Below are positions 22,691 to 36,900 of a stretch of 64,000 nt of DNA, piece after piece. Below the pieces are notes generated by a model. That model was not told the DNA's origin, searched no databases, and was given only the letters and a program-made list of their open reading frames with translations. This DNA comes from Erodium maritimum. Its lineage: Eukaryota; Streptophyta; Magnoliopsida; Geraniales; Geraniaceae. Each line of letters opens with the position of its first letter. The first letter of the stretch is position 1. The translations under genes and the position numbers were made by a program. The DNA is taken from assembly GCA_963921825.1 (NCBI GenBank), contig OY997589.1, positions 78,786,523-78,850,522 on the forward strand, read 5' to 3'.

Positions 22691-23989
22691 CCCACACACA
22701 CACACTCCGACATCTCCCTAAAACCTCCGGCCATCATCCTTGTATGCAGCTTCTATTCGGGTACCAACCTCTCTACACACCGCACACTATCCATCCTCTT
22801 ACGCAACACCGGTGAACGACTCCTACCCTGCAACCTCTCGGATCCTCTAGCGCTCATGACTACATTGTCTCTGACCATGCTTATGGGGTCCAATCATGCT
22901 CCATAGTCTATCTCCATCAACTGTGGGGCTGGTGAGCACACCGATGATGGTGGCGATCTTGGCAACGACCTAAGAACTCACCACCTCCCAGGATGCCTAT
23001 GGACGAATTTCAGAATGGAGACAAGTCCGTTCTTGGCCAAAAAACTTGTCGGGTCAAATGAGGCACAATCAGGGAAGCGGGACATCGGGGAGGAGAAGCG
23101 TCCCGTCTCCATCACGATTGGATGTAGCTGATCGTCCTCCTCCACCAGTTCCAGAGCTCCTTGCCCACACAACACGTTTTACCTCGACTTTTAGTAAGCC
23201 TTATGGGAGGTTTCAGCTTCTTTCAGACACCTTTAGTTGGCTTCAGGTCGAATCAAGATCGGTTTCTTTGTTTTTTACAAGCTTTATTTTGACATTGATG
23301 TTTATCCGTTTAAACATAACAGACTATACCTCGGTTATGATTGTAGGATTAGGTGTACGACTATTTTTAGATGGTTATGTCTCCCATTATTCTTCCTTAT
23401 GTTGCTCTTGAACTATTATTAATAAAACGGGTCATCTTCGTTAAAAAAAACATCTCATTTTTGAATCCAGAAAACATATAATTTAATAAACTAGGTAGAT
23501 ATGTATTAAGAAAAATATATTTTATATTTTTATTGATAACAAAAGAATATATTAACACTATTGTGGTACCAAACAAGTTTCACTCTATTATAAATAATTC
23601 TCTTGTTTTAAATGTTGCTTCATGTATATTAAGTAGAAATTGTGTGATGTGTGTTTTGGATTGACAAAGTTGACAAAAGCTTCAACCAATTTCGTCACGT
23701 AGTGAAAAAGTGCAAATTGATAGACCCTCCTTGTTTACTTTTGGGCTCTTTCTATCATTTCTTGTTCTTTGATGTTGGATATATGCTTTTCAATTGATTA
23801 GAACAGAACAGCTAACATCAGATACATCATATATATGGGTGTACTCAATGTGCACGATCATCCCTTTTCACCGCCGCCCCTTGTCTCTGCATTCCCGTTC
23901 TTTACTTTTGTTTCTCCCTCGTCCTCTTCCTACCCCTCTCCTTTCACTTTCTCACCCCCTGGTCGTCTTGTCTTTTTGACGCCGGCGTA
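22691..23989. other. Degenerate repeat debris and AT-rich spacer
   Basis: A GC-rich part (22691-23420) ends ATTAATAAAACGGG...GTTAAAAAAAACA, like the 3' end of a poly(A)-tailed retroelement. The rest, to 23860, is AT-rich. No coding region can be supported. Confidence 0.3.
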
Positions 23990-25905
23990 CTTAGGTCTGT
24001 TCGAGTTCCAGTGAACGGTTACGGGTCGAGTCCTTATCAGCTCGCCGGTAATGGGCATGGACGTCCGTTTATGGCCTTCGGCTCAGATCTGATTCGTCTC
24101 GGAAAACTTTGGTCTTGTCGTCGGCGCGCCCTTCTCAGAGAAGTTCTGCTGGGCTTCGTCACGGGGTCTTCGTCCCTTGGTGCCTAGGTTTTGGAGTGGG
24201 ACTGCGTGGACGTCGTCCGATCTTGCCCAACCGGTTGGTTTTTGGAGGTCTGATGCTGCTCCTGTCGTGGTTTGCTCCGATCGGCCCTGCTGAAGTCGCC
24301 GCAGATGGAGTTCTGCTTCTCCTCTGTGGATTTCTGGTGGGGTGTTGCTGCTCGCCTGATTAGAAGGATACCCCTCTGCGTTCAGATCTGGGAGCGTGCA
24401 GAGGTGACTCGGGCTGGTTCTACCGGAATGCTTGTTCTCCGGCCAACCATCTACCAGCTTCCTTTGTGACTTTGTGGCAGAGATTTGAGAAGGCCAGTTG
24501 CTTGGTCGTCCGAAACTCGTTTGATTTTTCGGCTGATCTGATTTCTGGTGAGGTTGATGTCTTATCCTTTTCCTACAGTGGGACACGCTTCTTGGTTTCG
24601 GCTTTAAGATCGTGGGGTTAAGTTTGGGACTCGTCGTTCGTGGTGGCTGATGGTGTTAGCCTCAACTCGATCTCGCCGGCTCCGGTTCGGTTGGTATTGT
24701 TCACTTTTCTCCTTAGTCCGGTGGTTTGTTGGGACCTGATCTGTGGCTCCCGATCTCCGTACCCCCTAGGGTCTGGCACGTGCGCTGTAGAAATGTCGGG
24801 TCCTCTCTGTTTGGCGTTTATCGGTCTTGGCCGGATTCATGAGGAGGACCGGGCGCGTTATCAGCCCGACATCGTTTGTCGCTTGTGGTGTTTGGGGGGA
24901 GGGGGGTTTCTTCGGAATTGACTGTTGCTCTGTTGGCTGGCTTTGGTATCTCCTTTGTCTAGGTTTGGATTGGATCGTGCTCGATATCATAACATGCCTT
25001 TTCCTTCGGGTCCTCGCTTTCAGTTGGCGAGGGGTTATCGGTCTCGGTTTTGGAATGCTCAGCACGCATTCCAGCTTCGGTTTCTCAAAAATGTAGACTT
25101 GATGTTGCCGGCTTAGAGCCTGGAGCTTGTACTCGGTAGAAATACCGGTTCTCCCCCTTTTGGGCCTCTTTTTGGTGTTTGCCGGAATTATGTATCGGAG
25201 GGCTGAGTGCGAGCTTCATTGTCTGCTCTGTTTCTCGCAGTTTTGCTGGAGGAGCTTCTCACAGGTCATTGGAGGTGTCTGGCTCTAGCTCAGGTCGTGG
25301 GACGCACTTCTACATCCTATTGGGTTTGGATCGTTGTTGAGCTATTCTAGCTACTTATGGTGCTTCGCCACCCTGTCTCTGGATTGTTGGCCGACTGTTC
25401 TGAGAGGAGCATCTCTCGGATCATTGGAGGTGTCTAGTTTCAGCTTTGGTCGTGGGACGCGCTTCTTCATCGTTTCGGGTGTGGATCGTTGCAAAGCTGC
25501 TCTATCCATTTCTGGTGATGCGTTTGGTTCCTCTTGTGCTTCGTGGTTGGAAAATCCGGGTTTCATACCCTTTTTTGTGCGCTTCATGGTTGGAAAATCT
25601 AGGTGTTAGACCTTCTTCTGTTACTAGTTTAGCGCTTCATGGTTGTAATAACTGGTTTTTTAGACCATTACTTGTCTGTTTTGCTCCCATGTTGGGATGT
25701 CGAGGTTCCTTATATAGGAATGCTCTTTCATTTGTTCATTCCCCTTGTTGGGGTTTCACATGAGGCTGTGTCGTCATACCAACGCTCGAGTCTGTATCTG
25801 ATTCTTGGTGTCTCTCTCAGGTCTGTAGCTAGACTTGCTTGTACTCCTCTCTTACCTCTTGAGAGGTTTTAATTTAAATTTGCATTCGCTGATCACATCA
25901 AAATC
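23990..25905 (+). repeat. GC-rich non-coding retroelement-like repeat, copy 2
   Basis: It starts near GGTTACGGGTCGAGTCC and ends CTCTTGAGAGGTTTTAATTT then AAATTTGCATTCGCTGATCA. The end closely matches the reverse complement of 34079-34140. It holds an internal near-duplication (about 25255-25350 and 25395-25480, both with TCATTGGAGGTGTCT). No ORF with a recognisable domain. Confidence 0.45.
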
Positions 25906-26649
25906 TTCTATGGGAGAATATGATATGTTACCATATCAGTTTTCGTGTACTTACTACTTCCCCAATGAGTTAGGTTCGATATCCCCAACCTCATTAAGAT
26001 CATATAGATTTTATTGTCCGCTCTCGTACAATAAAAAATAGAGGAATACGTTTCAGCGGCGACTAGAGTTTGGTTTTGCAGCATTTGAAAGTTTAATGAT
26101 CAACCAAAGGCTTTTCCTTGCTTGCTCTGTGTGTCCAGTAAATTGGTACTGGGTCTCATAAGGATGATTTTCGTTTGTGACGCAGGGTTAGGTAGTCCAA
26201 CAACATGTCCAAAGGTTGTTAATGTCGGTGTACAAAGATAGTATGGGGAACGTTTGGCCCCCGGAGACAATCACAGAGGCAGGAGATTGGTGGTGGCCGC
26301 ATTTTTTTGGTGGCTGAGCTCCGGTGATCTACTTAATGGTCGTAGTTGGGCTTTTTTACGGGTGATCAATCACGTTATTGTTGGTGATTGTTTAATCATG
26401 GAAGCTCCACGTGATCTATTCATGACATGGGTCGTATGGTGTTGGTGAGGGGTTCTTTGTTTGCAGGTATTGATCGGCGGCAAAAGACTGGATATTTGAG
26501 GACAAGATTTAATCTCGGGTAGTAATGGGTACGACCCCAAGGAGGGCGAGCAATTTCTTGGTCTCAGGTGAATAGATTGTTCATGTGACGGAAAAGGGAT
26601 CGTCCTAACCGAGGGTTAAGAGGCTGATGATGACGAGTCATGGCGGCGA
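25906..26649. other. Unassigned GT-rich stretch
   Basis: GT-rich DNA with no supported gene. It may be the older 5' part of the unidentified repeat that follows. Confidence 0.25.
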
Positions 26650-27680
26650 CACGGGGTGAAGCGAGGCTCCTCTTGTGATGGTCGTCCAGGCGGTGACGTT
26701 CTCAGCATCGTTTGGTGGGATGTGATGTTCAGGTGGCCGGCCATTGGTGGTGGAGGGTGTTACAGTACATCGGGACATCGTTGGTCGCGACGACACCGGG
26801 GGATCTTGGGCGGGCAAGACGACGACGGTAGTAGCGGCAGAGGATATAGTGGAGGCAGCGGGAGTAGTCGACCGGTGCTTCGATACACAAATGTTGTTCG
26901 TCTAACTGCAGAGGGGATAGGTACAGTCATGACCTGGTCCTCACTCAACGATAAGATGTACCCGTCTGTTGTTAGTGCTCGGACGTTCAATGCTCCGACG
27001 CTAATCCTGAGCATTGACTCAGAGGAGCCTGCGGGGTACAATGGATTGACACTCCAACCGGAGAGGGGCGGAACGCACCCTTACCTCGATCAATGAGGAC
27101 TTTGTGGTTCAGTGGAGGGTATGCCGGTAATACAACCTCACTGGACGTAGTGTGACATCAGTTCCACCAAGTACCGGCGTGACATTATTCAATCAAATTG
27201 GGAACCAGCATTTTTATGTTTCCAAAGGCCCTCATTATCATCAGAGGAGGGGGGGGGGGGGCAACGTCAACTGGTTCCTCATGAGAATGCATAGTCCAAT
27301 TGTTCTATTCCAATCCCTGGTTACAAGGCTGCCCAAATCGTCATTCTTGGGCTTCAGTATTCTACTGGAGCACAGTCCAGAGTCGATATGTGCCTGTTCG
27401 GATCATAGGGTTCACTCGGCCCTCCTCCACAGTCTTCAATTGTTGTACCGGTTGTCTCGACCGTTATCGCAACATTCTCCTATCGACACCCTTGAAACAC
27501 TTCGCTGAAAGAGTAATTTTCAATTTAGTAGTTATCCCACAATGTATGGATCTTTTATTTTGTTTCCTTACAGTTATTTCAACTGTTACTTGTCTTTTTT
27601 GGGTGACCCATTTTGGGACTACAGCTCCAAAGATTGCCTTTTATTAATATATCATTCTCATTATCTGCTAAAAAAAATTA
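26650..27680 (+). repeat. Unidentified poly(A)-ended repeat, copy 2
   Basis: It has an open frame at 26656-27096 (Gly/Ser-rich, then RYTNVVRLTAEG and APTLILSIDSEEPAGYNG) and further frame-broken coding-like stretches to about 27500. A G run of about 12 lies at 27249-27260. It ends in an A-rich tail (27671-27680). The part 27137-27300 is related to 1495-1680. The residue patterns look like a once-folded protein, but I cannot name a family. Confidence 0.45.
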
Positions 27681-28299
27681 TATATATTTGGTCATTCATT
27701 TTCATGATATATGTTTAAAATTTTAAAATTCTTCATCTTAGGATTACAATGAAACAAAAATTTGAAATTAATCTAGTTATGCTTTAAAATTTTAGCACGT
27801 AATTTTTCAAGAATCAAGTTATGTTTGTTTTTCCGGTTCTCGATCGTGTGGAAGTATTTTTGGACATCAAATCTAAAAACCTCATTTACAACTTGTCTAT
27901 ATACTTCACCTTCATCTTAAAGACCTTGACAAAAACTGGGTCGGTCTCTTCGGGTATGAAAACTCTTGTTCTCTTAGCTTTATTTGGATTATTAGACTAA
28001 TCGAGGTGGATGTAGAAGATGATCTTGTACAAACGGGAGGTATGAAATTAACTCCCAATGTTGGGAGTGCTCCGAGAGGCGTTGGAGTAGAAGGATAGGA
28101 TGGACGATGAATATGACTGGACTTTGGCCATCCTCGTTCCTTTGGAAAGTGCTTGAGGACTTTCATCACCTTCCAACATTGTTTCTCCGAAAAACTTCTT
28201 TACCCACATACCTTAACGGAGAGACGGAAAACATCTTTAAGCACAAAACAAAGGCATCATGCCTAAACGGAGAGACGGAAATCCTTACCCATAAAAGCA
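27681..28299. other. AT-rich spacer with an unidentified minus-strand ORF
   Basis: An 85-codon minus-strand frame (27912-28169) shows no recognised domain and no splice context. A short direct repeat (ACGGAGAGACGGAAA, at about 28217 and 28266) spans the right border. No gene is claimed. Confidence 0.25.
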
Positions 28300-29640
28300 G
28301 AACGAAAAATAAAACAAAGGATACAAACTCCCAAGAACCCGGTAACACCGCAACCAAAGCCAACTCCAAACAATACAAACACTGTATGATGACTTTTAGT
28401 ACTTGCACAACCCAAAAACTCGTCGGAGCCAGAAGTTATGGCACGCCGGTGGCCAACACCACTAATCGGAAAAGTTAATCATCTAAACCCGACCTAGACC
28501 GATCTGCAAGCCAAAACTAGGCCAAAGCCTCGACGTCGGTCCGCACCAAGACCGTCGAGCCTACGCCACGACTGTGATCGAAGGAGTGCAGAACCGCCAA
28601 ATCAAAGTTCAGAGAAAGGGAAACACAAGTATAAAGCCAAAACCGAGTATACCAAGCAAAGGCAAGCTCCACATCAACGAATCCATCCCTGAACCACGAC
28701 GATCTTTAGTGGAGAAGAAGAGCATCCCACGACCGATTTAGGTACAAGTCGCTGAGCTGAGGAGAGACTAAACACAGCAGCAATGTCGGAGGAGCAACCA
28801 CCACAGTAAACCGGAGATGTCCGGATCAGCGACAATCTGAACCCAAGAGTAGAAATTTGTCCCACAATTGAACTCCAAACATCACCGAACGCCAGAACTT
28901 CCATTTGGCCAACAACGATGACAGAACCTAAAGAAGAAAAGGGAGTGAGATGCAGGTTGGACGGTAGGTAAATCGGTGAACCTCCTGAGTTAGCCCACAA
29001 ATCATATAGATCTAAGGGAGTATCGAGTTCTGGCGACCCCTCCGGCAAAGTTGAAACGAGGACCAAAAGTATAGTCCACGAGCCCAACCAAAGGAAGGGC
29101 CAACACTACAGCAAATCAGAACTGAAGTACCTAATATGTTCCAAGGAGACACGCCAAAGAGTACCAGGTTCGAAGACGACGAGCAAAGCACAGATCTGAG
29201 AAGGTAGAGGAAGATTTGAAGAAGTTCCACCCATAGCAACCAAAGACCCCGGCCAGCTTCCCTGTTCTCCTACGAATTAGCCGTCGTAACCTTCTAAAAG
29301 CCCAAACTCGCAACAAAGACCTCTAAGAACAGAGAGGGTCGCAGGAATGGAGGGGGGGACTGAGTACAACGGCCGGAGAGATATCCCCAGACTAGAACAA
29401 TAATCAAACCATGAGAACACCGAAAGAAGCTCCCAAATGTGTGGCAGGCCAGAGGCGTGAGCTGCAGCCACAAATCAAGCGAGCTACGACTAGAAATCGA
29501 GATAAGGAGAAATTAAAAAAAAAGCAAAGAGAAAGGAGGAGGAAGAGGGAAGGTCTCTACCGACGACTTCCATAACCAAAAACCACAACGTCGCCGGTGA
29601 AGAAAAGATAAATGTAGGTGGCGGCTAAATTAAAAGATGG
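28300..29640 (-). repeat. GC-rich non-coding retroelement-like repeat, copy 3
   Basis: Read on the minus strand it begins with GGTTATGGAAGTCGTCGG and a CT-rich tract (29590-29520), then GT-rich DNA. This is the same plan as copies 1 and 2. No coding domain recognised. Confidence 0.4.
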
Positions 29641-30909
29641 TTCGAGGTCGAGAGATATACATATTCTATTTAATTATTACAAATTGTTAACTTTATCATT
29701 GCTTATACTTAAAAAGATCTTACCCATATATAAAATATTTAGATAAATAACTCGTGAGTTATAGAGACAGTATGAACAGAACATGCTTAGTCACCTTACC
29801 AACCCACAAACTGAAAACATATGTCCAAGTAGAGAGAGGTGATCTCACATGACACCACGTGGTCTATTTACAACATAATCCGAATATTATTTATTTAAAA
29901 CTCAAACCAATCAAGAAAATAAGAATCAGAAGGTAGAAAATGAATTACAAATGTACAAATACAGAAAATAGGAAATCAAGGCGGTGCGGTGCGGTGAGGA
30001 AGGACACTTGGCAACCAGCAAGACCCTCCACGACTTTTACTTATTACAATTTTCTGTCTTGCCTTTCTTCTTCGTTCATGAATCATGAGCTTTTGCCTTG
30101 CCTTGCCTCACTCGGAAGAGCCTCATCGACTCAGTCCGGTACGTGACTCGGAGCTTTCTTCTATTTCCTTTTCTGTCCCAACACATCAAGTTTATGCTTC
30201 TCTACTTATTGGAAATGTCGAGGTTTAAGTTTTCAATTTCTATTGCATGGATGCTAAATCAGATCAAAAATATCATTTGGGTACCAAATGATCTCAGAAC
30301 ATTGTCCATATATAAATAAATATATGTTACTGAACCATAGAAATCAGATGTCCTTCACCATTTAAGCCTGAAATGCAAGAGTTCTTTTGTTAACTGATAC
30401 AAAACAAAAATCATATAATACCCACTTAGAACATCCATATCATTAAGGGATAATTGCAAGAACTTGCTTAGAACTATGTCCGTTTCGCATTAATTTGTTT
30501 TGCAAAAAGTCGAGAGTAACCATGCAAAAGTGTATACGCAAGGGCTTCAATTTAAACATGTATACATGAGGGTTACAATTTGCAAAACATGGGCGTACGT
30601 AACTGTCAAGCGACAAAATTTTAGATATAACCTATTTGCCAACACAAACAGAAATTAGCTGAGTGTCATTTGTAAAAAGAAATAGTTCACAAGTTTTTGC
30701 AACTTATGGTTGTGCTAGAAGTGACAGAGACCTCATTCGAAACCTCATACTTGAGGTAATTATGGATACAAATAAAACATGAGGCACTTGAACCCTGTGG
30801 AGTTCCTGATTTCCCACAAAGCGCCCTGCAAATGTTGTCTTAACGTTTGACTAAGGTATAGCTTTTGTAGGCTAGATGGATACAACATTATCATACATAT
30901 GGTACATAA
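29641..30909. other. 3' flank of the MADS-box gene
   Basis: AT-rich. The part just below 30910 is the likely 3' UTR on the minus strand. No other gene was found; the short frames at 29940-30319 have no supporting signal. Confidence 0.35.
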
Positions 30910-33900
30910 CTACAGCAAGCGAAGCATTGGCCGAGGAGTGGGATGAACAAAAGTATTGCTTGCAGGTTCGATAAAGCCTATGGTCACCTTGTCAATGGTC
31001 TCTACATTGTTCTCCATTGCCACCATACGTAAGTCGGTATGTTCTTTATCATTTTTAGTCTCTGCCATCTGTAGATATAAAAAGTGTTGACACCGTGCTA
31101 TGCGTGTATATGAATATTTCTATTGAAACGTTTACCTGTTTCTGAAGAAGCTTGTTTTCATCTCTCAGCATCTTTTCCTGTTAACATTTAGAGGAGAATC
31201 TGATTTATGTCATATAAAAAGTGATGTACATACTATAATATTTCCTTTTGTACAAAACACCACTTGAAGAATATAATAGCATAACACCAAATGATAATTA
31301 CGAGTACATCATATGATAATTATCCTCTTGGGTAGTACAAATCTGTTTTTTTTTTGTAATTATCATCTGATGAGCTTATAGTTATAATGTGTTGATATTT
31401 TAAGGAGCTTGTATTGGAACCTAGCCCTCAATTAGTATGAATGCTTCACTTGGCTTTGGAGACGGAAACTTAGTTATATGTAGCAAGGATCAGAGAAGCT
31501 TTCAAGGTTGCTTGTCATATTTATGTGGACAAAGGAACTACATATTAAATTATTATTGACAAAACCTTTGATGTGAGATGAGATAGGTACCTTTTCATGT
31601 AGAGAGTTCACTGACTCCAGCAGCAGTTGTGTCTGTGCAAGTAATTTCATTAGTGGAGTTTCTTAATATGAAATGCAGACTAGTCTTGTGGTAACAGCAA
31701 TGATGATGGATGACATGAACATGAACATGCTTTAGAAATCACTGTAAACATTTGCCTTAACCATGCAAAACATAATATATTACAATGAGGCGGGATATGC
31801 GTAGGCAGCAATTTTGTGGAAGCGTCACCCCAAACGTGTTTTTTTTGTCTCACAGTATAAAGCTGTCTTAGCTTTAGGGAAAGAGTGATCTTATTGTTTG
31901 CAATTGAAGACACCCATACTAGAAGGCTTGAGGTGGGTAAGCCATGTAAGGAGCACTTAAGGAGGACATGAGAAGTTTATGCTAAATATGATATCATAGG
32001 TAATGCAACTGTTCACGTAGTAGTTATTCAAAGAATGGCAAAGTTGATGATTTATGAGGAGATCCTGATTTTGCCATACATGAAATGGTCTAGATGGTTA
32101 AATTGAACAGAATAAAACTCATAGATGAGACTGTATGGTATTGTTATATCAACTAGGTTCCGTAGAACATGCAGAAAGGTCCATTAGGCTAATATGGGCA
32201 GATAATTGGAGGATCATGCAGAAAAACTTAGATTTTTTGTGTGGGGCTCATTTGTATTAGATCACCAGGTTTTGTATGTGTAGGTTCTAATATGTGCAGA
32301 TTGCTAGAGAATCAAGCAGGAAAATCGTGATTATCCATGAAATGACAGTATTGTTAGATGAACAAGCTTAAGATGTGAAAGATAGGCATTAAGTTGTTCA
32401 GTATATTTGAGGTAAGTGTAGAACAGACACTAAAATGTTAGATGTGCTTAAGCGTGGGCACTAAATTTTTATGTAGAAGTTACCTTTCTGAACCTGGTCC
32501 TAGATAGAGCAGCGTCAAACTGTTCCTCCAAGTGCACAAGGTCTGTAACACTGAATTTCTCGGCATTTGGCTCAAGCTGTCTGCAAATGGTGAGCTTGTG
32601 AATCAGCATGGTGTGATATTGTGCATTTAAAGGAAGGTGTAGCAAGTAAGATTACATGCCTTTGAACAATCTGTAAGAGTTCTGTATGAGACCTTAAGTT
32701 TGCGTACTCAGACGGACAGATCTGTAAGAGGGAATATGCTTCAGCGGTCTAGTAATTATGTTTAACCCAACTACTAGGCCTCTCTACAACTTAAAAAACA
32801 CTTTTTCTTCATCAACGCAGTTCATAGCCACTGTTAGTATCACAGATTTGTTAGAATAGTAACTCTTTCTGAGAAGAAACTAAAGCTTACGTCTGTTCCA
32901 ATTTTTGAGGCTTTTCCTCCGTCAGAATGAGACTGGTAGCGATCTATGGTATTGACCAAGCTGAAACAAGAAGTGATGCAAGTATATTAACTACAACAGG
33001 AAGCGGTGTAGATAATGTAGTTCTTATTTGAAACGCCCTGAATATTGACTAAAATAGATGTAGAATAGATGGATATATCTTCCAAGTGGTCCAGGCATAG
33101 ATTTTGTAATCTTGGGAATGTCTAACACGAACAGTCAACAGTAGTTACACTTGCACATCAATGGGAGCACGAGGACAGGGACAATAAAATACAGAAAATG
33201 TAATATCTAGATCCTTATTCCTATTTTAAATCCTACATGTCAGTCATCTTGAAGTGCAAGACATATGAAGGAGAAAAGAAGCTATGGCAGAAGCCCACAG
33301 CATATTCTACACACGTCGAAGTTGGAATGCAATAGGATAGAACAATCCATATAGTATGGTATATGCGAATGCAATAGGATAGAACAATCCATATAGTATG
33401 GTATATGCGAAGTGCGGCACCAGCTCTGGGACTAGAAGCAAAAACCAGTAACAAGTGAGGTCAGCCGACTTGTTAACTGAACTGGAAAATCAGTTCTGAT
33501 AACAATACCATACTGGCGTGCATAATCAATTCTAGTAACTAGCAGATATCTTTGTGAAATCTCAACGAGGACCTTGCATAAGTTATATTTGTAATATGTT
33601 ATATGCATATGATTTGTGTACATAGTTTGTTTCCCATTCTAAGCTGTTTCCTAGTTTGTCTAGGTTATCCACTGTTTGTTGCCTAGTAGTCTAAATGTTA
33701 CTTCCTTGTCTCAGGCATATGCCTTAAATGCCCTTTAAATCTATGTGTTAAAACTTAAGACAAGAAGATACAAGGACATGGATTATAATGGTTTGTTGAT
33801 GATCAGAGGGTACAGATGTAGAAGCATACAAAAGAGGACATATAACAAAAAGGATGTTCTTATATGTTAGTCATAAAGATTTGAGAGACCAAAGATTTAG

Positions 33901-36900
33901 TAATGGAGGAAAAGTACTTGGTAGTGATATAGATTTAGATCATGGAACTTGGAACCTAAACCAATTGATTTGGAAAATGTCAATTTATTTTAAATTCTAT
34001 AGCTCATGTTTGAGTGAACTGTTAATGAGGACTAGTATTAGACAAGTTTTACTCAGTCATTGTTTTTGAGGTTGATATTTTTTTTTTTTGATCGGCGAAG
34101 ACAAATTTAAATTAACCTCTTCTGAGGAAGAAAATATTACACAAAAGCAACCACACTAACGATTGCAAGAGACCAAATCTGTTTTAACCAACCCAACTGA
34201 ACAATAGCTAATGAAAACAAAAACCCAAAACCCAAGCTTGTAGATGAAGTTCTTCCACAAGATCTTGTCAGTGAATGTAGCAGCAGCGGTAGAATTTGCA
34301 TCCATGAGGCAAGCCTTGAAGCGCAAAAGGGGGAAGCTTCCGAAAACCAAGTCACGCAACCAAGCAACCTCAAAACCCTAGCCTAGTCGGGGAAGAATTA
34401 CTCCCAGCTCTTTAGAATGATAAACCTCAAAAGAGGAGAAATCATAGTCTAAATGCCGGCGGCCAGCACCGTCATGGCTGAAACTAACCCGCTTTACCCT
34501 ACCCCACCCAGCTGATTTCTTCAGAAAAGGGTTAACAGAACCCAAAGACTTCGTCGGCGGCCAACCCCTTAACCGGCGAGCTCAACCATCCATGGTCGAG
34601 AAGAAGCGAAGCAAATCAGAATAGGGGAGCAAGAACGAGTGGGAGAAAACTAACCCAACCAGAGAAGGGAGGAGATCATACTTCAAGAGCAGACCATCCT
34701 ACAAGACCCAAAGCCTGAAATTGAACCCAATCCTCCCCACTGTTCCGGCCAACCCCGAGGAACAGTATAAGGAGGATGGTATTTCTACCGCGCACAAATC
34801 AGGCACAGCGGGCTGTTAGATCTGACTTCAGAAGGTCCCGAGAGCAGCAACAAGGCACGGAAACAAGCGAAGTCCGACGAAGAAGCGACCCAACAAGCGA
34901 GCAAGGAGGAGACCTTACCAAATCCGCGAAGATCCACGCCTAAGAGGTCGAAGAAGAACGTCCCACACTGGATTTGAGGAGGCTCTGCTGCCGGAGATGG
35001 AGGCTCTTGACCGAGCGTCACCAAGGAAGGACCGGGCGCAGGGGAAGCCGAAAGACCACCATCCACCAGTCGAGGGGGCCAGAGCGGAGAGGCAGGAGAA
35101 GGGGATGGGGCGGAAGAGAAGCCAGATTGATATGTTTAAGCCTAATTGTTTACTATGTATATGTTTGGTCAGATTTTGTAATTAAAAACATTAACATTGC
35201 AATCGGGTCGATGCCTAGCCTTTGTAGGTGACCATTTTCATTTAGTATGATTATGTTATCTCATTCAACGAAACGAGAATATTTTTTACGTATTTGGTGC
35301 AGTTCACATTGGGGTGGAGGTTCGAGGTCAAATCATGTAGGCTAGGTTTGATACGATGTTGGAGTACAAATACGTTATCCATATCTAAGCTCGGGCTTCT
35401 AACGAGTTTATAAGTACATTTGATATTATGTTGGTCTTTTGATTCACATTTCTTGAGAGTGGAGTTTTGACATCCCTTCGGCTAAGAGGGGTTAAGTAGT
35501 CGTAAGTAAATCCATATATCCATAGTCATGGGATAAGGATATTTTGGAAATCTATTGTTTCGTAATGAAGTTACGAAACAATGTGTATTTGTGTTATGGG
35601 TCGTACGGACCGGTATAAGGTGGGATAAGCCAACCATTAATTGTGGCCGGCCAAGGGTTTGGTGTGGGGATTTGATTTTCTTTTTTATTAATATCTTTTA
35701 GTTGAGGAATTGTATTAGGTTTTGGGAAAGTTGGGTAGTTCACTAATTGAAGTTGTATTAGGACTTGGGCTCCCGGTAATCTCCTTGGCTATATATATCA
35801 AGAGAGAGAATGAAATAAACAGACTTCAGAATTAAAAAAAAAATGTTTGGTCTCTGCGAGGTCTTCGAGTTCTCTCTATAACGAGCTCGTATCAACGAGG
35901 TCTTTGGGTTCTCTCTTAACGAGCTCGTATCATCAACCATGGTGATGGCGTATTCGGGTCCTATAACGCGATCCAGAAGTCAGGATCATAACAACGTGGT
36001 ATCAGAGCCAAGCGTTATGGAGCCGAAATCCATGGAGCAGATGATGGAGGAACTATTGATTGCGTTTACTGCTGCCTAAGCAGAAACGAAGGCCCAACGT
36101 CGTGACTTGGCTGCCCGGATGGATTCCTTGTTCGGTAAGCCTTCCAGCACGCCTCCGGCCTCCTGTCAGGAGGTCAATTCTGCAACTAATCTGAAATCAA
36201 CTAACCCGCTTATGATTTTGTCTTGGATCATGGTATGGAGACCAAGTATGAGATTGAGGACGACAAGCCTGTTCAAGAGCCAGCAAAGATGCCACAATTT
36301 GCACTTATAAAAACTGGATGGAGGGGCATTATTAACAAGGGATGGGGTGGCCTTGGTGACTTAGTAGAACCAAACGACTCTATATACTAGTTGGGCAATT
36401 GCCCTCATGACTGGTTGTTCTTACCATGCAAAGTTGTGGTGTATCATCCAGGTGCGGGAACCACAGCTGTTGGTCCTAAAGCTGTGTGTCCAACAACCAT
36501 TGTGCCTTCCTTCCGTGACCAACTTTTCTAGGGAGAACAAGTACATGCCAGAGGCATAGGTCCTGCTCCCATTCCAATTGACGAATTCACCCTACCCAAG
36601 TTGGTTGATTCATTGAATTTCATGCTAGATCCAAAGGTGAAGGATCGCGCTGTTGAACTTTCCAAGGCAATGGAGAATGAGGACGAGGACGGAGTTGCAT
36701 GCGTGACTACTAAGGACATCGAACCACCCGATACGCTTGAGGACAAGCTGTCATGTGCATGGGGGAGTGATGTTATGAGCCGTACAGACCAGTGCAAGGT
36801 AGGATAAGCCAACCACTAATTGTGGCCGGCCAAGGGTTTGGTGTGGGGATTTGATTTCTTTTTTTATTAATATCTTTTAGTTAAGGAATTGTATTGGTTT

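Noticed and set aside
26656..27096. Intact novel gene
   Set aside because: The frame breaks in the conserved downstream part, and the related copy at 1.5 kb is also broken; treated as a repeat of unknown origin.
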